A stretch of DNA of 64,000 nt from Clostridium amylolyticum (GTDB lineage Bacteria; Bacillota; Clostridia; Clostridiales; Clostridiaceae), in assembly GCF_900142075.1 (NCBI RefSeq), contig NZ_FQZO01000008.1, positions 1 to 64,000 on the forward strand, in the 5' to 3' direction. Below the pieces are notes generated by a model. That model was not told the origin of the DNA. It was given only the letters and a program-made list of their open reading frames with translations, and made no database searches. The stretch's first letter is position 1. Each line of letters begins with the position of its first letter. Below, in pieces: positions 53,684-62,429 of the stretch. Both the position numbers and the translations under genes were made by a program.

Positions 53684-54568
53684 TTACTTAGTTTTGTCTT
53701 CAAACTCATCTGCTATTTGAGTTAAATACTGTCCATAGCCTGTTTTCATAAGGGGCTGTGCCAGCTCTAATATCTGTTCTTTGCTTATCCAGCCATTTCT
53801 GTAGGATATTTCTTCTAGGCAAGCTATATAAGTTCCTTGAACAGTCTGTACTGTTTCAACGAAGTTTGAAGCTTGTAGCATAGAAGAATGGGTTCCAGTA
53901 TCTAACCAAGCCATTCCTCTTCCAAGAAGGTTAACCTTAAGCTTTCCTTCATTTAAATATTCTCTGTTTAAATCAGTGATTTCAAGTTCCCCTCTTGCTG
54001 AAGGTTTAAGAGCTTTTGCTCTCTTAGCTACAGTTTTGTCATAGAAATAAAGTCCTGGTACTGCATAATGAGACTTTGGCTTTTCTGGCTTTTCTTCTAA
54101 GGACAATACATTACCTTCTTCATCAAACTCTACTACTCCAAAAGCTTTAGGATTTTGAACATAATATCCAAATACCATAGCGCCTTCTGTTAAAGCTGCT
54201 GCTTTTTTAAGAGTACCTGTAAAGCTATAGCCGTAAAATATATTATCTCCTAGTATCATAGCACAAGTATCATCACCTATGAATTCTTCTCCAATAATGA
54301 AGGCTTCTGCAAGTCCATTTGGTGCTAGTTGTTCTGCATACTCAATATGTAATCCAAGTTCACTACCATCTTGAAATAACTCTTTAAACTGAGGTAAGTC
54401 TCTTGGTGTAGAGATTATTAAAATCTCTCTTATGCCAGCTAACATAAGTACTGACATCGGATAGTAAATCATTGGCTTATCGTATATTGGCACCATTTGC
54501 TTTGACATTGCTTTTGTAACTGGATATAGTCTGGTACCTGAACCTCCAGCTAATATTATTCCCTTCAT
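53684..54568 (-). CDS. rfbA: Glucose-1-phosphate thymidylyltransferase
   Basis: A 294-residue RmlA enzyme: GIILAGGSGTRLYPVT at the N-terminus, then SKQMVPIYDKPMIYYP, and ILGDNIFYG near residue 105 with the catalytic metal Asp. The C-terminal ISKEQILELAQPLMKTGYGQYL is the full-length RmlA regulatory helix. It is the first step to dTDP-L-rhamnose and the first gene after the promoter at 54722-54750. Confidence 0.95.
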   Translation of the reverse strand: MKGIILAGGSGTRLYPVTKAMSKQMVPIYDKPMIYYPMSVLMLAGIREILIISTPRDLPQFKELFQDGSELGLHIEYAEQLAPNGLAEAFIIGEEFIGDDTCAMILGDNIFYGYSFTGTLKKAAALTEGAMVFGYYVQNPKAFGVVEFDEEGNVLSLEEKPEKPKSHYAVPGLYFYDKTVAKRAKALKPSARGELEITDLNREYLNEGKLKVNLLGRGMAWLDTGTHSSMLQASNFVETVQTVQGTYIACLEEISYRNGWISKEQILELAQPLMKTGYGQYLTQIADEFEDKTK

Positions 54569-54721
54569 ATTAAAATTCCTCCCAAGTTTTCCTAAATCAT
54601 AAGTTTTAATTTAGTATACTTTTTATTAATTATTTATATTAAATTATATTTTGAAAGCTTATCTTGTACATGATTTAATTCAGTTTATATTTTATTAATT
54701 ACTTAATAAATCTACCTTGTA

Positions 54722-54750
54722 ATTATACTTTAAACACTTAAAATTGTCTA
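54722..54750 (-). promoter_or_regulatory. Sigma-A-type promoter of the rfbABC-wzm-wzt operon
   Basis: On the minus strand, TAGACA (54750-54745), 17-bp spacer, TATAAT (54727-54722). Predicted start near 54713, giving a leader of about 145 nt before rfbA. A near-palindrome TTAGTTACCTAGGAACTAA sits immediately upstream at 54751-54769 and could be an operator. This gap of about 300 bp otherwise holds nothing gene-like. Confidence 0.7.
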
Positions 54751-54865
54751 TTAGTTACCTAGGAACTAACCCTTTAATAAATGTGTCTTTTTTGTTAAAT
54801 ATCCTCTGCAAAAGCACTTTACTTTTCCTTTGCAAATTTTTATTTATTAATTAGCTTTAAGAAAA

Positions 54866-56272
54866 CTAATAAGCATTTTTATTAACGAATCCCTTAATTA
54901 CCGTAAGTATCATAATTTTTATATCAAAAAGGAAATTCCAGTTTTCTATATAGTAAATATCATATTCTATTCTTTTTTCTATGGAGGTGTCTCCCCTCCA
55001 ACCGTTTACCTGCGCCCAGCCAGTAATACCTGGTCTAACCTGATGTTTAACCATATACTTTGGTATCTCTTCTTTGAACTTCTCCACAAAATATGGTCTC
55101 TCTGGTCTTGGACCTATAATACTCATATCACCTTTTAATACGTTAAAAAATTGAGGAAGTTCGTCAATACTGGTTTTTCTAATAAAAGTACCAAACTTTG
55201 TCTTTCTGGGATCCCCTTTTGTGGTCCATTCAGTCTTTTCTTCTTCGTCTACTTGAAGCTTCATGGATCTAAATTTATACATGGTAAAATTTTTCCTGTT
55301 GAGGCCAACTCTTTCTTGCTTAAAAATCACAGGACCTGGAGAGGTTATTTTTATTATTATTGCTGTAATAAGCAGTATAGGTGATACAAGAATCAAAGCC
55401 ATTAAACTCACAATTATATCAAAGGTTCTTTTAATGGTTTTGTTTAATATATTATCTAAAGGCACATACCTAATATTAATAACAGGAAGTCCATCTAATT
55501 CTTCCACATAAGGTCTTGCAGGTATATATTTATAGTACCCAGGGATAATCTGAGTTCTTACTCCAAATTTTTCACAAGTTTTTATTATAGGTTTAAGCTT
55601 ATAATATTCCCCTAAATCTAGTGTTATAAACACCTCATCTAGGTTATGCTGCTCTAAAAGCCCCTCTAGGTCTTTTATTGTCCCTATAATGGTAACACCT
55701 TCTTTAGTTACAGTATTTAAAGGTATATTATCATCTAATGCTCCCATAACCTTATAACCCCAATGATTATTATCTTTAAGTCTCTCCATAAACTCATCTG
55801 CTAAATAGCTGCAGCCTACAAAGAGCATGTATTTTTGATTATAACCTTTTCTTCTTAGATTTCTTAATGAAGTTCTTATAATAGCTCTTTCTAAGCAGGC
55901 TAAAGAAGTAGATATAATACCAAATATCAAAAGCAATACTCTAGAGTAGTGTATTTCTTTAGTCAGAAAAAGAAGTACAGTAAACACTATAAGACCGTAT
56001 ACATTTGCCTTAATAGCGTTATAAATTTCATCATATATACTTTTTAGTCTAAAAGGGTCATATAGACCTACATAGTTATAAATGATAAGATATAATGGAC
56101 TCATTAGTACTATAGGGATAAGATATTGCTCAAAAGATAAATATCCTTGCTCTAAGGGTATTATTCCGCTTCTCATCCTAATGTACCAAGCAATAAAAAA
56201 CGCCAATACAAAAGATAATAAATCTAATAGAACTAAAATTTTATTAAATACCTTTTGGTTTTCTTTAATCAT
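54866..56272 (-). CDS. Polyprenyl glycosylphosphotransferase (WcaJ/CpsE-type, long form)
   Basis: A 468-residue initiating enzyme. Four or five N-terminal helices (about 10-125), a CoA-binding-like cytoplasmic domain (YMLFVGCSYLADEF near 150), and a C-terminal PHPT catalytic domain: helix RTFDIIVSLMALILVSPILL near 282, KFRSM near 330, RKTSIDELPQF near 363 and IIGPRPERP near 385. I start at ATG 56272 behind AAAGGAGA. It would start the ABC-exported rhamnose glycan by loading hexose-1-phosphate on undecaprenyl phosphate. It has its own unit upstream of rfbA. Confidence 0.9.
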   Translation of the reverse strand: MIKENQKVFNKILVLLDLLSFVLAFFIAWYIRMRSGIIPLEQGYLSFEQYLIPIVLMSPLYLIIYNYVGLYDPFRLKSIYDEIYNAIKANVYGLIVFTVLLFLTKEIHYSRVLLLIFGIISTSLACLERAIIRTSLRNLRRKGYNQKYMLFVGCSYLADEFMERLKDNNHWGYKVMGALDDNIPLNTVTKEGVTIIGTIKDLEGLLEQHNLDEVFITLDLGEYYKLKPIIKTCEKFGVRTQIIPGYYKYIPARPYVEELDGLPVINIRYVPLDNILNKTIKRTFDIIVSLMALILVSPILLITAIIIKITSPGPVIFKQERVGLNRKNFTMYKFRSMKLQVDEEEKTEWTTKGDPRKTKFGTFIRKTSIDELPQFFNVLKGDMSIIGPRPERPYFVEKFKEEIPKYMVKHQVRPGITGWAQVNGWRGDTSIEKRIEYDIYYIENWNFLFDIKIMILTVIKGFVNKNAY

Positions 56273-56561
56273 AATTCTTTCTCCTTTTAGAATTCCATAC
56301 AATCCTAATACAATATATATCATATATACGGGTATTTTTCCATTATTTTTTGTTCATATTGCATAAAAGGTAGATAAATTGTCAGTGAATACATTTACAA
56401 TTAAAATTTATTGTAAATATCTCATTATTTTCAGGTTTTTTTAATATATTTAACGTAGTATAATATTGTAGAGTATTTAACACATACCTGTTATCTTAAT
56501 TTTGTCCATGCTTTGGAAAGTTATTTAAACCATATAAAAATTTTAAGTGAGGTAAAAATTG

Positions 56562-57701
56562 ATGAATGATGATAAAAATGAATTTAAAAAAAGAGGACGA
56601 AAATCTGCTCCCCCCAAAAAAAAGAAAAAAGGAGTAAAGATATTCCTTTTAACTTTATTCTTTTTAGTTCTTTTTGTTGTAGGTTACGGTGCTTTCTATA
56701 CATTAAATATTCTTGGTAAGGTTAATACCACAGCTATTTCAAAAAGCCATGCAGATCTTGGTATTGCTGATGAAAATAAGCATCCTGACAAAGATTATAT
56801 AACCAATATACTTCTTCTAGGAATAGATAAAAGAGATGAAAAAGACGTGGGACGTTCTGATGCTATGATGATTTTAACCCTAGATACTAAGCACAAGAAA
56901 ATCAAGCTATCCTCTATTATGAGAGATTCCTATGTATCCATTGATAAGCACGGAAAGGACAAGCTTAATCATGCCTATGCTTATGGTGGTCCAGAGCTGG
57001 CTATTAAAACTGTAAACCAAAACTTTGGACTAAACATTACAGAATTTGTGTTAGTAGATTATGATGGCCTTGAATCTATTATAGATGCTCTTGGTGGAGT
57101 GGACATTGATGTTAAGAAAACAGAATTTAAATTAGTAAATGATTATATTCATGACCTAGCAGTACTTAAAAAGACCGATCCTCCCTATCTTAAAAATTCT
57201 GGCTCTCAGACCCTTAACGGCATGCAAGCTGTGGCTTACTCTAGAATAAGATATGTAGGAGATGGAGACTACGAAAGAACCGAAAGACAACGTCGAGTTC
57301 TGTCAGGTATGTTCGATAAAATTAAGACAGCAGGTATAACTAAATACCCTACACTAGTTAATAAACTTCTTCCATATGTTAAGACAAGCTTGGATACTAA
57401 AGAAATTCTTGCTGCTGGTACAGATGTTATGAAGTCTGGAATGTCAAACCTTGAACAAGAAAGATTTCCTGTGGATGGCTACAATGACGGTAAGGAAATT
57501 AACAAAATTTGGTATCTATTATTTAACCAGGAAGTAACTAAAAAACAAATGTATGACTATATATTTGAAGATATTAAACCGACCCCAGGTAATGTGAATA
57601 AACCTGACCTTGGCAATACTTCCACTAAATCCTCTGGCTCTAGTTCTAGTAAGACTAGTGGAACTACAAAAACTAGTGGGACAAGCAATAAGAAAAAATA
57701 A
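56562..57701 (+). CDS. LCP (LytR-CpsA-Psr) family glycan ligase (second copy)
   Basis: A 379-residue paralogue of the 24.4-kb LCP protein. Strongly basic N-terminus, membrane helix at about 26-48, then the LCP domain with LLGIDKRDEKDVGRSDAMMILT near 90, SIMRDSYVSI near 117 and DKLNHAYAYGG near 132. The C-terminal 35 residues are a low-complexity Ser/Thr/Gly/Lys tail. I choose ATG 56562 (9 nt after GTGAGG) over the TTG one codon upstream. It diverges from the rhamnose-module initiating transferase and is a natural candidate to ligate that polymer or the capsule to peptidoglycan. Confidence 0.92.
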   Translation: MNDDKNEFKKRGRKSAPPKKKKKGVKIFLLTLFFLVLFVVGYGAFYTLNILGKVNTTAISKSHADLGIADENKHPDKDYITNILLLGIDKRDEKDVGRSDAMMILTLDTKHKKIKLSSIMRDSYVSIDKHGKDKLNHAYAYGGPELAIKTVNQNFGLNITEFVLVDYDGLESIIDALGGVDIDVKKTEFKLVNDYIHDLAVLKKTDPPYLKNSGSQTLNGMQAVAYSRIRYVGDGDYERTERQRRVLSGMFDKIKTAGITKYPTLVNKLLPYVKTSLDTKEILAAGTDVMKSGMSNLEQERFPVDGYNDGKEINKIWYLLFNQEVTKKQMYDYIFEDIKPTPGNVNKPDLGNTSTKSSGSSSSKTSGTTKTSGTSNKKK

Positions 57702-57791
57702 TTGAGAATTGGGAGAAAAGCAATTTAAAATTGAAAATTTAAAATGTAGAATTATAGAAAAAATTCCTGCGGAATTTCAGTAAATTTATAG

Positions 57792-57820
57792 AAAAAGAAA
57801 CTCGAAAGAGTTTCTTTTTT
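57792..57820 (+). terminator. Terminator after the second LCP gene
   Basis: A 12-bp stem (arms containing AAAGAAACTC and GAGTTTCTTT) closed by a GAAA tetraloop at 57804-57807, running into a T-tract. Classic intrinsic terminator. A small hairpin AAATTCC-TGC-GGAATTT precedes it at 57761-57777. Confidence 0.9.
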
Positions 57821-58489
57821 TGTGTGGATCTTTTTGGATTTCATTTTTTTTATAAAAAAGCAAATACCATGCGCCTGGGGTAAGGAACATGGTCTTGCAT
57901 TTGTAGTTTATGTGAATTTTAATGTAGGGGCTAATTTTATGTAGGGAATCTTAAATTTAAAATGTAGGGGATTTTAAATTTAAGGGGTCGGTATCTAATT
58001 TTGTGTTAAGGATTATTTACCTTATGGTTATATTATATATGGTATTTTATACTGTTTATTATCATTTGGGTTACAACATTATTACAATTTGGTAACAAAC
58101 CTTAAAATTTCCTTAACTTCCTTAAATCCATCTTTTACCATAGATTTTAGCACTTAATCTACCTATCTATATTCTTTAAAAAAAGTGGATACTTCCCCGG
58201 GGAAGGGAAGTATCCGTGTGTTAGTGTAGGGGATTAATTCTTATTTAATTGTAGGGGAATTAATTTATAACTTTATTTCAAATTAATTTGTTGTCGGCTA
58301 TGTAACTTTTGGTTACAAGTTTATTCTATAATACTTTTACTAATAATTATTATCATTTGAGTTACATAATTATTACAATAAGGTTACAGTTAATTATTGC
58401 CTTTTATCCTAGGGCAAAGTCTATTATAATTAACATAACTATTGAGTTTTATGATGATAATAACCTTAATATAGAAAGGAGCTATTAAA
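57821..58489. other. Repeat- and hairpin-rich intergenic region
   Basis: About 670 bp without a gene. Contents: a hairpin at 57860-57898 (ACCATG/CATGGT and GCAA/TTGC); five TGTAGGG(G) motifs at 57923, 57940, 57963, 58225 and 58250; a GC-richer hairpin at 58187-58215 (arms GGATACTTCCC and GGGAAGTATCC) that contains the perfect palindrome CTTCCCCGGGGAAG at 58192-58205; and a duplicated 41-bp segment (58056 and 58348). Some of this probably regulates the gene at 58490. Confidence 0.6.
58056..58388. repeat. Two copies of a 41-bp GTTAC-rich segment
   Basis: Copies at about 58056-58096 and 58348-58388, starting 292 bp apart. Both share TTATCATTTG-R-GTTACA, a central TATTACAAT and a final GGTWACA, so each carries two GTTAC-like cores about two helical turns apart. 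A further GTAAC-TTTTG-GTTAC inverted pair lies at 58303-58317. The second copy ends about 100 bp before the start at 58490. Confidence 0.7.
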
Positions 58490-59365
58490 ATGAGTTATGT
58501 TATAGAAAATGATAAATTAAAGCTTTCTTTTAGAGCTTTAGGTGGCGAAATGACTTCTATAAGAAGCAAGAAGGACGGTTTAGAATATCTTTGGAAGGGC
58601 GATGAAGCTTATTGGAAATATCACTCTCCAGTGCTTTTCCCTATTGTAGGAAAAGTTTTAAACAATGAATACAGGGTAGATGGCAACACTTATGTGCTTC
58701 CTCAACACGGTTTAGCTAGATTGCACGAGTATGAGGTGATTAAGGAGACCCCTGCTTCCATTTCTTTTAGATTAAGATATAATGAGGAGCTTCTAAAGGT
58801 TTATCCTTTTAGGTTTTCATTAACTATTTCTTATACCTTACAGGAAGATACTATTAAGGTTCAATACTCCGTGCACAATGAGGATTATAAAACCATTTAT
58901 TTTTCAGTGGGTGCACACCCTGCTTTTATGTGCCCTTTGTTTGAAGGGGAGTCTTTTAATGACTATTACTTGGAGTTTAATGAAAAAGAAGATTTAAACC
59001 TTATGAAACTAAATGAACAAGGCTTCTTCATAAGAGAGAAAGAAGAGTTTATGAAAAATTCTAATACGATACCATTAAGCTTGGATCTTTTTAAATCTGA
59101 CGCCTTGGTGTTTAGTGAATTAAAATCTTCTACCATAGCTATTAAAACTAAGAAGCATGATAGAAGCATCACCATGAATTTTTCACAGTTTCCTTTCCTT
59201 GGCATATGGACCAAAAACACAGGCGCTCCATTTTTATGCCTAGAGCCTTGGCATGGTCATGCTGACTATGAGGACTTTAATGGAGACATATCTAAGAAAC
59301 CAGGTATGGTAAGCTTAACTACAGGGCAAACCTTCTCCTGCAGCTATGATGTTACCATTTCATAA
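58490..59365 (+). CDS. Aldose 1-epimerase family protein
   Basis: A 291-residue galactose-mutarotase-like beta-sandwich protein. Recognisable segments are FRALGGEMTSIRSKKDGLEYLW at 15-35, PVLFPIVGKV near 50, PQHGLARLHEYEV near 72, SVGAHPAFMCP near 143 with the conserved His, and FLCLEPWHGHAD near 253 holding the catalytic Glu region. It probably interconverts sugar anomers; the family's LacX-like branch has poorly known substrates. AGGAGC precedes the ATG. It is a single-gene unit, followed by a structured intergenic element that touches its stop codon. Confidence 0.88.
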   Translation: MSYVIENDKLKLSFRALGGEMTSIRSKKDGLEYLWKGDEAYWKYHSPVLFPIVGKVLNNEYRVDGNTYVLPQHGLARLHEYEVIKETPASISFRLRYNEELLKVYPFRFSLTISYTLQEDTIKVQYSVHNEDYKTIYFSVGAHPAFMCPLFEGESFNDYYLEFNEKEDLNLMKLNEQGFFIREKEEFMKNSNTIPLSLDLFKSDALVFSELKSSTIAIKTKKHDRSITMNFSQFPFLGIWTKNTGAPFLCLEPWHGHADYEDFNGDISKKPGMVSLTTGQTFSCSYDVTIS

Positions 59366-59385
59366 TGGCAGCTATATGAGTTATC

Positions 59386-59533
59386 AAGTGATTCTTAGCT
59401 TCAGATGGAATTTGCTTAAGAGGAATACTTACTCCAGCTGAAGCTTAGAAGAACTTATCCAGGAGCTTAGCGCCTCTTATGCCGCCACTTAAAAGAGTGG
59501 AGGTATTAGGGGCGGTTAGCTATCGGATCACTT
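59386..59533 (+). ncRNA. Candidate structured RNA or repeat element
   Basis: An outer stem AAGTGAT (59386-59392) with ATCACTT (59527-59533) encloses two long imperfect hairpins. Hairpin one pairs about 59392-59409 (TTAGCTTCAG core) with about 59433-59450 (CTGAAGC core). Hairpin two pairs about 59463-59488 (CGCC, CCACT) with about 59496-59521 (AGTGG, GGCG). Such a three-way junction is unlikely by chance in AT-rich spacer. Strand is uncertain; I matched it to no known family. A short repeat just before it (59363-59384) recurs at 63368. Confidence 0.5.
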
Positions 59534-59551
59534 ATTGAGTTTTTAAACAAC

Positions 59552-59660
59552 AAAATCAGAGGGAAGATAATATTTTGATATTATCACTTTATAGAAACAG
59601 TTTTATTATTTTAACTGTGTGCTATAAAGTGATGATATCCATCTTCTCTCTGACTTTTTT
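59552..59660. terminator. Long imperfect hairpin, possibly a bidirectional terminator or MITE-like repeat
   Basis: Arms of about 45 nt pair with few interruptions: outer TCAGAGGGAAGAT with ATCTTCTCTCTGA, then TATCACTTTATAG with CTATAAAGTGATGATA, and an inner AACAGTT with AACTGT. The left end begins with AAAA and the right ends with six T, so it can terminate in both directions between the mutarotase-like gene and the helicase. Its length is unusual for a simple terminator. Confidence 0.65.
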
Positions 59661-59768
59661 GCATTTTATAAAAAATCTTATATCTTAAGATAACATCTTA
59701 ACAATAATTAATATAAAGCTTTGATTATAATATTTATACTAAAATATCATGGGATAGCAATTTTAGTA

Positions 59769-62177
59769 CTAATAAACATAATGCTCTTTTACATCATTAT
59801 GAAATCCTTCTTCATGATCTTTATTCCAAAACTCTCTTAAGTTATCTCTAAGCTCTTCTCTGTTTTTAATTAATTTATAGGGCTGCCATTCTGGGGGCAT
59901 TAGCCTTTCATAGGCTGGGGTTAGAAAGCGATCGTCTATTAAAAGAGCTGCTCCTTTGTCCTTTTCTGTTCTAATTATCCTGCCCACTCCTTGAAGCACC
60001 TTGTTCATGCCAGGGTACATGTAGGCATACTCATAGCCTCTACCCTTTTCTTCATTAAAATAATCCTTCATTATGTTTCTTTCTAAGCATATTTGAGGCA
60101 GTCCCACTCCTATTACCACAGCTCCTATGAGCCTATCTCCTGTAAGGTCTATGCCTTCTGAAAATATTCCACCTAGAACGCAAAAGCCCACCAAGGTTTC
60201 TGAAGGTTCTTCTTTAAATTCTTTAAGGAAGTTTTCTCTTTCTTCTTCACTCATTTCTCCTTGCTGCACTATGCTGTTTATGTCATTAAATCTTTCATTA
60301 AAACGCTGGGTTATTTCTTTCATATATGCATAGGATGGGAAGAACACTAAATAGTTTCCCTTTTTCATGGTTACAAAGCTGTATATGTAATCTGTTATTA
60401 TGTCATAGGTATCCTGTCTATCTTTGTACCTGGTGGATATAGGTGCCACCATAATGTCAATATTGTCTTTGGGAAAAGGGGATGGAAGTTTGAGCCTATA
60501 ATCTTCTTCATTTCCTCCTAAAATCTCCTGAAAATAGTTAAGGGGTGTAAGGGTGGCGGAAAAAACTACTTCTCCTCTGGCCCTTTTCATGGCTTCTTTT
60601 AAATTCTTTGAAGGATCTAGGCAGAAGATCTTTAGCTTTACGTCCCTATCTTCTGTATCCACATAAGTTACATAATGGTCATCGTACAAATCTGTGATAT
60701 TAATAAAGCCATTACACTTAAAAAATAAATCCAGCAGTTCCTCATAGCCTTCCGTATTGGCATTTTTGGTAAGATACTCTTCTGCTTCTTTCATAAATAT
60801 TCTTATAGGCATATAAATATCCTCTGGAGGTTTCTTCTGCACTATAAAGGTGGTATTATCATCCTCACATAAATGTCTTAAATCTATGAAATAGGAATTA
60901 ATAGAATTTGCTGCCTTATATAAATTAGGGGCCTTCCCCTTCATTAACTTCTTCATCTTTAAAAAGTCGCTTTTTACTAGCTCTGAAGAAAACATTTCTC
61001 TGGCTCTATCTACTAAATTATGTGCTTCATCTACTAAAAAGGCATATCTTTCACTGGAGGATGCCTCTAAAAAGAATCTTTTAAGATAAACTCTAGGGTC
61101 GAAAGCATAGTTATAATCGCATATTATGCAGTCTGACCACAGAGCTATATCTAAGGAAAATTCAAAGGGACATACCCTGTGCATTTCGGCATATTTTTCA
61201 ATTATTTCCCGGGTAAAGTACTGCTCTTTTGTTATAATTTGGAATATGGCGTCATTTACCCTATTGAAGTGACCATCTGCATAAGGACAGCTTTCAGGAG
61301 CGCAGGATTCTCCCTTACAAAAACATATTTTGTCTTTTGCCGTCAAAGTCAAAACCTTTAAGTCTAGCCCCTTCTCTTTAAGCTTTTGAAAGGCTTCCTC
61401 TGCCACACTTCTAGTGATGGTTTTGGCTGTAAGATAAAATATTCTGCTAACCTTGCCCTCTCCCATAGCCTTCACCGCTGGAAATATGGTGGATATGGTT
61501 TTTCCAATGCCTGTAGGCGCTTGAACAAAAAGCTTTTTTCCTTCTTTTATGGTACCATAAGAAGCAACAGCCAGCTCTCTTTGACCGCTTCTATAATAGG
61601 GAAAAGGAAAGGGTGTCTTTTCAATAGAGTGATCCCTTATGCTCTCCCACTTCAAAGTATTTTCTGCCCAAATGTAATATTTATCTAACACTCCAAAGAA
61701 AAACTCTGCCAGCTCTTCTTTTTTATAATCCTTAATAAATTCCTTCACTTCTTCTGTGGTAAGGGAAAAATATCTAAGCATAACAGAAATCTCAGAAAGC
61801 CCCTGCTCCTCAGCATACATAAAGGCATAGCACTTTGCCTGGGCCCAGTGCAGAAGGTTATAATCTTCCTCTATTAAAGAAAGCTCCTTATTGGTGCTCT
61901 TAATCTCCTCAATAATCTTTTTGCCCCCTTCTTCAATGATACCGTCTATTCTTCCTTCCACCACGATACTTAAATTTTCATACTGAACCCTTTGCTTTAT
62001 GTAAACCTCACTAGAATACTTCTCAAATTCCTTACTGTTTATCTTTTGAAGCTTCTGGTGAGCTTTAGTACCTTCCTGGGCTCTCTTAGAACTCATAAAC
62101 TTACTATCTATACTGCCTTCCCTTAGTATAAACTCCACTAAGTTTCTAACAGATATATTAACTTCTCTTTCAGACAT
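59769..62177 (-). CDS. Rad3/XPD-like helicase with N-terminal PD-(D/E)XK nuclease domain
   Basis: An 802-residue DNA helicase of the DinG/Rad3 group. Residues 1-140 are a Cas4-like nuclease domain with catalytic Asp78 (VEGRIDG) and E91-I-K93. Helicase core: Walker A VQAPTGIGKT (218-227), iron-sulfur cysteines C285, C287, C292, C297 and possibly C336, DEAH at 383-386, and motif VI GVGRIIRTEKDKG near residue 735. It acts on DNA, probably in repair, as an ATP-dependent 5'-to-3' helicase; the nuclease motif looks intact. No partner gene is adjacent. It is monocistronic, unrelated to the glycan genes. Confidence 0.9.
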   Translation of the reverse strand: MSEREVNISVRNLVEFILREGSIDSKFMSSKRAQEGTKAHQKLQKINSKEFEKYSSEVYIKQRVQYENLSIVVEGRIDGIIEEGGKKIIEEIKSTNKELSLIEEDYNLLHWAQAKCYAFMYAEEQGLSEISVMLRYFSLTTEEVKEFIKDYKKEELAEFFFGVLDKYYIWAENTLKWESIRDHSIEKTPFPFPYYRSGQRELAVASYGTIKEGKKLFVQAPTGIGKTISTIFPAVKAMGEGKVSRIFYLTAKTITRSVAEEAFQKLKEKGLDLKVLTLTAKDKICFCKGESCAPESCPYADGHFNRVNDAIFQIITKEQYFTREIIEKYAEMHRVCPFEFSLDIALWSDCIICDYNYAFDPRVYLKRFFLEASSSERYAFLVDEAHNLVDRAREMFSSELVKSDFLKMKKLMKGKAPNLYKAANSINSYFIDLRHLCEDDNTTFIVQKKPPEDIYMPIRIFMKEAEEYLTKNANTEGYEELLDLFFKCNGFINITDLYDDHYVTYVDTEDRDVKLKIFCLDPSKNLKEAMKRARGEVVFSATLTPLNYFQEILGGNEEDYRLKLPSPFPKDNIDIMVAPISTRYKDRQDTYDIITDYIYSFVTMKKGNYLVFFPSYAYMKEITQRFNERFNDINSIVQQGEMSEEERENFLKEFKEEPSETLVGFCVLGGIFSEGIDLTGDRLIGAVVIGVGLPQICLERNIMKDYFNEEKGRGYEYAYMYPGMNKVLQGVGRIIRTEKDKGAALLIDDRFLTPAYERLMPPEWQPYKLIKNREELRDNLREFWNKDHEEGFHNDVKEHYVY

Positions 62178-62241
62178 TTCTATCCCTCATTTAAATTTGT
62201 CATCTATAATGTACACAATTTATATTATATCCTAGTAGAAA

Positions 62242-62344
62242 CTTCTTCTCCACACCCAAAGCTTTTGAAAAAAAGATGAAGACGCTTTGGGTACTGCGAA
62301 GAAGTAAGCAAATGCGCCAAATCACAGATTTGGAGCATCTGCTT
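62242..62344. other. Two tandem hairpins upstream of the selenoprotein promoter
   Basis: Hairpin A: CTTCTTC and CCCAAAGC (62242-62262) pair with GCTTTGGG and GAAGAAG (62284-62304). Hairpin B: 18-nt arms 62306-62323 and 62327-62344 with two mismatches (core CCAAATC/GATTTGG, 3-nt loop). They lie between the helicase start and the promoter at 62362, where no upstream plus-strand gene needs a terminator. They may be dispersed repeat elements. Confidence 0.55.
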
Positions 62345-62361
62345 AAATTTTAAATTATTAT

Positions 62362-62390
62362 TTGACACATAATAAAATAATGCATATAAT
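62362..62390 (+). promoter_or_regulatory. Consensus sigma-A promoter of the selenoprotein gene
   Basis: TTGACA (62362-62367), 17-bp spacer, TATAAT (62385-62390): a perfect match to the consensus. Predicted start near 62397, leader of about 33 nt with GGAGG at 62416-62420 before the ATG at 62430. Confidence 0.88.
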
Positions 62391-62429
62391 ATATATATAC
62401 CCCATAAGGGTATTTGGAGGTGTGAGATT

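Noticed and set aside
54570..54865. A small gene or RNA between rfbA and the initiating transferase
   Set aside because: Only AT-rich sequence, a promoter, a dyad and a weak GCAAAG/CTTTGC hairpin near 54810; no frame with a ribosome site.
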